DNA of 64,000 bases from Litorivivens lipolytica (GTDB lineage: Bacteria > Pseudomonadota > Gammaproteobacteria > Pseudomonadales > Spongiibacteraceae). The stretch lies in NCBI RefSeq assembly GCF_014191715.1, contig NZ_JACHWY010000001.1, positions 1,759,445-1,823,444 on the forward strand, written 5' to 3'. The translations under genes and the position numbers were made by a program. This document shows, one piece after another, positions 59,679 to 64,000 of the stretch. Under the pieces are notes generated by a model. The model was not told the DNA's origin and did no database searches. It saw only the letters and a list, made by a program, of their open reading frames with translations. How positions within the stretch are numbered: position 1 is the first letter of the stretch; each line of letters opens with the position of its first letter.

Positions 59679-61684
59679 TGATAATTGAAACACTTGTTTT
59701 GCGTGACTATCGAGCATATTCCGGAGAGCACCACTTCGACCTCACTCCAAGAAAGAAATGGAACAAAATAAGACCTATTGTTCTATTTGGCGGCCTGAAT
59801 GGCGCCGGAAAGACTTCAATTCTATCATCTATCAGACTTGCTCTATACGGAAAAGGGGCGCTCGGGCATTCGGTCTCGGCCAAGCAGTATGAAGAATACC
59901 TAAAACAATCTATACACAAGTTTAAGAGTAATTCCGGTAGCGAAGCTAATTCTGCTTCTGTTTCCCTGACATTTACCTACGCTAAACATGGAAAACTTCT
60001 CCGCTACAAAGTGATCAGAGAGTGGGAAACGAAGAAGACCAGCGTTAAGGAAAGCCTTTCCCTCTATCAAAATGATGAACCAATTTCGAACCTGAACTAT
60101 GAGCAATGTCAGGGCTTTCTTAACGAGCTGATTCCTATTGGCGTATCAGAACTTTTTTTCTTTGATGGAGAAAAAATTGCCGATCTCGCTGATGATGAAG
60201 ATGGCGTCCAGCTAGGCGACGCTATTAAGCGCCTAATGGGGCTTGATTTATTAGAGACGCTAGACATCGACCTCCAGCTAGTAACACGCAACCTGGAAAA
60301 GAGCTCCGCCACTAAAATTGATCAAAAGCGTATAGCAGCTTTAGAAAGTGAATACGGAAGATTGGTGGCCGAAGCAGAAAAACTACAGCAAAACTGGGAA
60401 CAAATAAGGATATCGCTAGCAGAGAAAAAGTCCGACCTTTCCCATATGGAGAGGGAACTGTCCTCAGCTGGCGGGGCCTGGGCGAAATCACGCGAAGAGC
60501 ATATAGCCTTACTTGCAAAGCTCGAGACTGAGCACTTGTCTGCCTCAAACGCTCTTAGAGACCTACTCTCTGGGTTATACCCGGCTTCCATAGCCGGAAA
60601 GCTAGGACATACAACACTTCAGGCAATGGAATCCGAGCTCGAATGTGCACGCGCTGTAGATTTAGCAAACAAACTTTCAGGACGAGTGGAGCGGTTGTCT
60701 AAGAAGGTTTTGGAACTAACATCAGAGAAAAACCACAAAAAGCTGGAAGCTGCGATAAGTAAGGAGTTTTCAGAACTCATTGATGTGGACACCAAATTCG
60801 AATCTATCCACAGCCCATCTTCCGCATCTATAGAGACGCTCCGAAGCTCACTAGACCGGGCAGGGAAAGAACGCAGCGAATCCCTGGCGCTTTCCAAAAA
60901 GCTAGATGAGCTTGAAAAGGAAATCGAGAAAGTAAAGGATAATGCCTCCAGAGCGCCATCTGAAGAGCGGCTACAGCCGATAACTTCCAAGATTTCCGCG
61001 CTCCAAGAAGCGATTTCAGCTGATCAACTACAGATGGCGAGGATCGACGAGCAGCGCAATTCCGCTATACGACAGGCCATCCAGGTAGCGAAAGAATTAG
61101 ATAAACTAGGCACTGAATCCTCCACCAGTATGGAAAGCGCTGATATCAAGGCCTTGGCAGATAGTGCACGCGCATTTCTTAAGGACTTTTCAAGATCACT
61201 AGCCACATCAAAAGTTAAAGACCTCGAAAATGAGTTTTCAATTTCTTTCCAAAAGCTCGCAAGGAAAGAGGATATCCACTACTCGGCGAAGATCAGCCCA
61301 GATACTTTTAAAGTTTCACTTGTCGACTCTCTAGGAAATGCGATCAATAAAAATGATCTTTCTGCGGGGGAAAAGCAAATCTATGCTATTGCAATACTAG
61401 AAGCGCTGGCTAGAACCTCCGGACGCAAGCTTCCAGTCATTATTGACACCCCTCTTGGCAGGCTGGATTCAGTGCACAGAACAAAACTGATCAACAACTA
61501 TTTTCCAACTGCAAGCCACCAAGTGATTATTCTTTCGACAGATACTGAGGTCGATGAAGAATTCTATAGTTCCCTGTCACCTAATATATCGCACGCCTAC
61601 AAACTAGAATTTAACCAAAAAACTCGAAGCTCTTCCGCGGAGGAAGGTTATTTTTGGCGCCAAAATGAAGCCGAGTCAGCCTAA
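59678..61684 (+). CDS. dndD: DndD, SMC-like ATPase of DNA phosphorothioation
   Basis: 668 residues. Walker A GLNGAGKT at 39-46, a long heptad-rich middle (about 200-500, with LESEYGRLVAEAEKLQQNW and ELEKEIEKVKDNASRAP), the signature region LSAGEKQIYAIAILEALA, and Walker B LPVIIDTPLGRLDSVHR. This is the SMC/RecF/RecN layout of DndD, thought to nick or remodel DNA for sulfur insertion. TAATG overlaps join it to dndC and dndE. Confidence 0.95.
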   Translation: MIIETLVLRDYRAYSGEHHFDLTPRKKWNKIRPIVLFGGLNGAGKTSILSSIRLALYGKGALGHSVSAKQYEEYLKQSIHKFKSNSGSEANSASVSLTFTYAKHGKLLRYKVIREWETKKTSVKESLSLYQNDEPISNLNYEQCQGFLNELIPIGVSELFFFDGEKIADLADDEDGVQLGDAIKRLMGLDLLETLDIDLQLVTRNLEKSSATKIDQKRIAALESEYGRLVAEAEKLQQNWEQIRISLAEKKSDLSHMERELSSAGGAWAKSREEHIALLAKLETEHLSASNALRDLLSGLYPASIAGKLGHTTLQAMESELECARAVDLANKLSGRVERLSKKVLELTSEKNHKKLEAAISKEFSELIDVDTKFESIHSPSSASIETLRSSLDRAGKERSESLALSKKLDELEKEIEKVKDNASRAPSEERLQPITSKISALQEAISADQLQMARIDEQRNSAIRQAIQVAKELDKLGTESSTSMESADIKALADSARAFLKDFSRSLATSKVKDLENEFSISFQKLARKEDIHYSAKISPDTFKVSLVDSLGNAINKNDLSAGEKQIYAIAILEALARTSGRKLPVIIDTPLGRLDSVHRTKLINNYFPTASHQVIILSTDTEVDEEFYSSLSPNISHAYKLEFNQKTRSSSAEEGYFWRQNEAESA

Positions 61685-62031
61685 TGAAACTACCTGCAAG
61701 AGTTACACTCTCTAAAAACGCGACAGACAAGCTCCGACTTGTAAGAACAAGGACTGGGCTAACACCAAACATAACAGCTCGGATTGCAATAATGCTTGCT
61801 GTTAAAGATGGGAAGTCTATTAGCAATGCATCTGTAGGGGACACAGACGGGCAAGTACTAAACCGCGACGTTTTATTTGGTGAGCATGCTGACGTTTATC
61901 AAGCAATGCTAACTCAATACGCTCACGACAATAAAATCGATACATCCCCACAAACACTTGTCGCCGCACTTGTCGAAATTGGCGCCTTCAAACTAGGCCA
62001 TGTTAAGAAATTGCAAGATTTAGTCTTCTGA
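61684..62031 (+). CDS. dndE: DndE, DNA-binding protein of DNA phosphorothioation
   Basis: 115-residue helical protein of the DndE family (LPARVTLSKNATDKLRLVRTRTGLTPNITARIAIMLAV), which binds nicked DNA in the DndCDE complex. Basic N-terminus. Last gene of the dndBCDE run; its start overlaps the dndD stop. A hairpin with G.U closure follows. Confidence 0.93.
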   Translation: MKLPARVTLSKNATDKLRLVRTRTGLTPNITARIAIMLAVKDGKSISNASVGDTDGQVLNRDVLFGEHADVYQAMLTQYAHDNKIDTSPQTLVAALVEIGAFKLGHVKKLQDLVF

Positions 62032-62046
62032 GAAACTCTAGTTGGC

Positions 62047-62065
62047 TGGGGTGCTAAGCGCCCCA
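62047..62065 (+). terminator. Hairpin after dndE
   Basis: TGGGGTGC - TAA - GCGCCCCA (62047-62065), with one G.U pair, lies 16 bases past the dndE stop and 24 bases before the end of the convergent gene. No T-tract; probable end of the island operon, possibly bidirectional. Confidence 0.55.
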
Positions 62066-62088
62066 ACGATCTTCTAAAGCTTCATTGG

Positions 62089-62670
62089 CTAACGCGAAAT
62101 AACACCAAGGTCTGCGAGACTCGACGAAAACTCACTCCTTACTGCCGACAGCTCCTGCTCTAATTTTTCGACTCGCCCAAGGTAGGTTTCCCACTCCTCG
62201 ATCCATTTTCTCTGCTCCTCGATTGCAAGACTCGGCAGCTCAAATTCCTCCAGAACTCCCCGGCGCAACACGGCCTGAGTGGCTCCGGATGCCTTACTTC
62301 TTAGATCTACCTGCACCTGCTCTGAATTAAGAAAGATTGTAAGAAACGCGGGATCCCAGGCCGAATCTTTGAGCCTTATATGGAGAAAATGTTGATGAGG
62401 AACAGCGCCGATTTCTTGGGGTACGGTACTAACCAAAACTGCCGTGTTAGTCATCCCAATCGCCTTTATCAGCACGTCACCCGCCTGTAGCAACCTCCGA
62501 TTTTTTTTCTCCGGAACGCGTATTCGCACAGCTTCAGACCAATCAACTTCATTGCGTCGAGACACATCAGCCCCCCGGACAATTATCACGTTCCCCTCTG
62601 GGTCATGATCGACACGAGCTTGCACGGCATACCCCGAATAGATATCCGCAACATCACATAGTTTTGGCAC
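62089..62670 (-). CDS. Stand-alone HsdS-like specificity protein (half size)
   Basis: 193 residues from GTG 62670, which sits 5 bases after a perfect AGGAGG; an ATG at 62736 would add 22 AT-rich, non-conserved codons. It looks like one target-recognition domain of a type I restriction specificity subunit (CDVADIYSGYAVQARV ... LLQAGDVLIKAIGMTNTAVLV ... GGT-like ASGATQAVLRRGVLEEFELPSLAIEEQRKWIEEWETYLGRVEKLEQEL) followed by a coiled-coil. No hsdM or hsdR is nearby. It is convergent with dndE, so it could add DNA recognition to the island, or be a leftover fragment. Confidence 0.75.
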   Translation of the reverse strand: MPKLCDVADIYSGYAVQARVDHDPEGNVIIVRGADVSRRNEVDWSEAVRIRVPEKKNRRLLQAGDVLIKAIGMTNTAVLVSTVPQEIGAVPHQHFLHIRLKDSAWDPAFLTIFLNSEQVQVDLRSKASGATQAVLRRGVLEEFELPSLAIEEQRKWIEEWETYLGRVEKLEQELSAVRSEFSSSLADLGVISR

Positions 62671-62702
62671 ACTCACCTCCTGTGCAATATCTTTATTATA
62701 GC

Positions 62703-62755
62703 TTATATAGTCATTATATCGACAATATAAGAGCATATATACTTTTTATATTGAC
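62703..62755. promoter_or_regulatory. Phased TTATATNGAC repeats in the divergent control region
   Basis: TTATATAGTC (62703), TTATATCGAC (62714) and TTATATTGAC (62746) are spaced 11 and 32 bases, about one and three helical turns. On the minus strand, TATAAT hexamers suitable as -10 for the HsdS-like gene overlap them. They could be operators or, given the adjacent tnsA-like gene, transposase-binding end repeats. Confidence 0.4.
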
Positions 62756-62779
62756 TTATAAAGTATTTTGGACTAGCAT
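62751..62779 (+). promoter_or_regulatory. Candidate promoter of the tnsA-like gene
   Basis: TTGACT (62751-62756), 17-base spacer, TAGCAT (62774-62779). The TTGACT overlaps the last TTATATTGAC repeat. Downstream, AACTAAA is repeated at 62829 and 62844. Confidence 0.4.
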
Positions 62780-62901
62780 TCCTGTCCTCTGACCAAACAC
62801 ACCACCGGAATTTGGGTTAGTCACAACGAACTAAATGCAACTTAACTAAAGGCCTCCCATATAACGGCGGCCTCCAACGAACACATTACGGAGAGCCGTC
62901 G

Positions 62902-63690
62902 ATGCCCACATCGCCACAGCAAGGCGCCCTTGCGCCCGATATTCCTCCTGAGGCGCTCTTTGGCGGGGTCTACCCTGTCGACCTTGTCGAGCTAGCCATT
63001 GAATACGCAAAATCTGGATCCCAGTTCAGAATTCCACGCAGCCGCCAGGGCGGCTTTTGGAAAACAGTATTCCCATCGCTCAAAGTCCGCTACGCCGAAG
63101 ACAACACCCGCGACTTCGTAAAGGTTCTGGAAGGCCGCTTAGAGGCAGACTATTGCCTCATCCAAGAATTTGATCCGGAAGTTGAAGCCTACGCCGTTCA
63201 GGCCTTTAAGCTCGTGGACTGGCAAAACCCTACCTTAACGAGCTTTATACCTGACATCGTCAAATTCCGACGATTCGCCCCACCAGTCATTATTGACTGT
63301 AAGCCAGAGTCTATTGCGAACGCAAAAATTCACAGACAGCGCCATGACGCCATTCGCAATGGACTTGCTGAGCACGGAGTCGCCTTTGAAGTCGCAACAG
63401 ACACGACCATACGACAGCAGCCAAGACTCGATACCTACAAATACCTTTACAGTCATTTGGCACATAACCCGACCCAACTTAACAAAGACACAGGATCAGT
63501 ACTGGCCGCCCTTAAAGAGCTAGAGGGTGCAGCAACAGTCAGGGAGCTTCGGAGCATAGACAACTTCGCACTCAGACGTGGAATCGCCCATGGACTGGCC
63601 ACAGGGTTGCTGCGTAGTGATTTTGAGGACGACTATGGCCCTGATTTTTTTATCGAGCTTAATCAAACGGAGGCTCCCAATGGCTGCTGA
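62902..63690 (+). CDS. TnsA-like transposon endonuclease
   Basis: 262 residues. The N-terminal PD-(D/E)XK core has Glu81 (LEADYCLIQEFDPEVEAY), Asp118 (FIPDIVKF) and Asp132-x-Lys134 (IIDCKPES), aligning with the catalytic Glu63, Asp114, Gln130 and Lys132 of Tn7 TnsA except that Gln is Asp here. The C-terminus (ATVRELRSIDNFALRRGIAHGLATGLLRSDF) is a winged-helix-like region as in TnsA_C. It cuts 5' ends of a Tn7-like element with TnsB. ATG has a GGAG site; 11-base overlap with the next gene. Confidence 0.82.
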   Translation: MPTSPQQGALAPDIPPEALFGGVYPVDLVELAIEYAKSGSQFRIPRSRQGGFWKTVFPSLKVRYAEDNTRDFVKVLEGRLEADYCLIQEFDPEVEAYAVQAFKLVDWQNPTLTSFIPDIVKFRRFAPPVIIDCKPESIANAKIHRQRHDAIRNGLAEHGVAFEVATDTTIRQQPRLDTYKYLYSHLAHNPTQLNKDTGSVLAALKELEGAATVRELRSIDNFALRRGIAHGLATGLLRSDFEDDYGPDFFIELNQTEAPNGC

Positions 63691-63928
63691 TACCATTCAT
63701 TACACACCCAGAGAGATTGAAATCGGCACAGTAGTCAGCATCGACGGAAAAAAATGGGTTTGCTCAAATCAATCTACAGGCATCGAACACAAGATACGTT
63801 TACGCGAAGTCGACGGGAGCGGCACCGGCGAAATCTCACGCGAGCATTTCCAGGAACTTTGGGAAGACGAACGAGCTTCGGTAATTCGCAACGTACGCGC
63901 AGCCTTGTTGAATTGCATCCAAAACTGA
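63680..63928 (+). pseudogene. N-terminal fragment of a TnsB/Mu-type transposase, cut by an IS
   Basis: 82 codons from ATG 63680, with CGGAGG upstream, overlapping the tnsA-like gene. The sequence YTPREIEIGTVVSIDGKKWVCSNQSTG resembles the beta-barrel start of TnsB/TniA-type transposases, which are normally ~600-700 residues. The reading frame stops at 63926-63928 inside the IS21-like end, so the last ~6 codons are probably IS sequence. Position directly after tnsA supports tnsB. Confidence 0.6.
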
Positions 63929-64000
63929 CCCACTAATCCCCTAGATTTGCATCGAATATTGACCCACGTATAAACCCTCCCTGCCGATTATTTGAGCAGG
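63907..64000. mobile_element. Left end of an IS21-family-like insertion sequence (partial)
   Basis: TTGCATCCAAAACTGACCCAC (63913-63933) and TTGCATCGAATATTGACCCAC (63947-63967) are direct repeats 34 bases apart, of the 'GCATC...TGACCCA' kind repeated at the ends of IS21-family elements. The element may start at TGTTG (63907). Its istA/istB genes would lie beyond the window. Confidence 0.65.

Noticed and set aside
62671..62736. 22-codon N-terminal extension of the HsdS-like protein
   Set aside because: Encoded by AT-rich promoter-like DNA; the GTG at 62670 has a perfect ribosome site.

Overview
This 64 kb window is chromosomal DNA of a gammaproteobacterium. The gene order tolR-tolQ-ybgC-ruvB-ruvA-ruvC-yebC-aspS, the class Ia nrdAB pair, the 67K-type SppA and the lysine-rich HU-like protein all fit that class. 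I lean towards a marine group near Cellvibrionales/Spongiibacteraceae, but that is an impression of protein style, not a search result.

Layout. (1) 1-6700, minus strand: envelope (Tol) and Holliday-junction (Ruv) genes, yebC, aspS and a small zinc-ribbon gene. (2) 6.8-12.5 kb: an HU protein with a histone-H1-like tail, a HIT protein, proS with an overlapping lytic transglycosylase gene, a Nudix hydrolase, a membrane-anchored redoxin and a MaoC hydratase. (3) 12.7-17.1 kb: a two-gene RND efflux operon. (4) 17.1-31.5 kb: mixed housekeeping genes, including dgkA, glpE, sppA, wrbA-arsC, a TlpA lipoprotein, a chalcone-isomerase-like/TonB fusion, an AraC regulator, a beta-propeller protein, mscS, a DUF481 protein, an amidase and an FAH-family hydrolase. 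(5) 32-46.4 kb: groESL behind a very good sigma-32 promoter, a Baeyer-Villiger-type monooxygenase, asmA, argD-argF, an orphan FbpC-like ATPase, and nrdA-nrdB preceded by a DnaA box and two NrdR boxes.

(6) 46.7-62.1 kb is an AT-rich island inserted after nrdB. It carries a DNA phosphorothioation system: dptF-dptG-dptH (restriction), a four-helix membrane protein, a DGQHR-domain protein, then dndB-dndC-dndD-dndE (sulfur modification). Genes are tightly overlapped on one strand. A second promoter/operator region with four TGGAAGT half-sites sits in front of dndB. No dndA is present, so a housekeeping IscS would have to supply sulfur. DndC (PP-loop, cysteine-rich), DndD (SMC-like ATPase) and DndE modify DNA. 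DptF and DptH (ATPases) with DptG would attack unmodified DNA. The membrane protein and the extra DGQHR protein lie inside this operon and are the least explained parts of it.

(7) 62.1-64.0 kb: a lone half-length HsdS-like gene on the minus strand, an AT-rich divergent control region with phased repeats, a TnsA-like endonuclease gene, and a short translationally coupled ORF that looks like the N-terminus of a TnsB-type transposase. That ORF appears cut by the end of an IS21-type insertion sequence (two GCATC..TGACCCAC repeats at the window edge). The island therefore borders a Tn7-like mobile element that has itself been hit by an IS.
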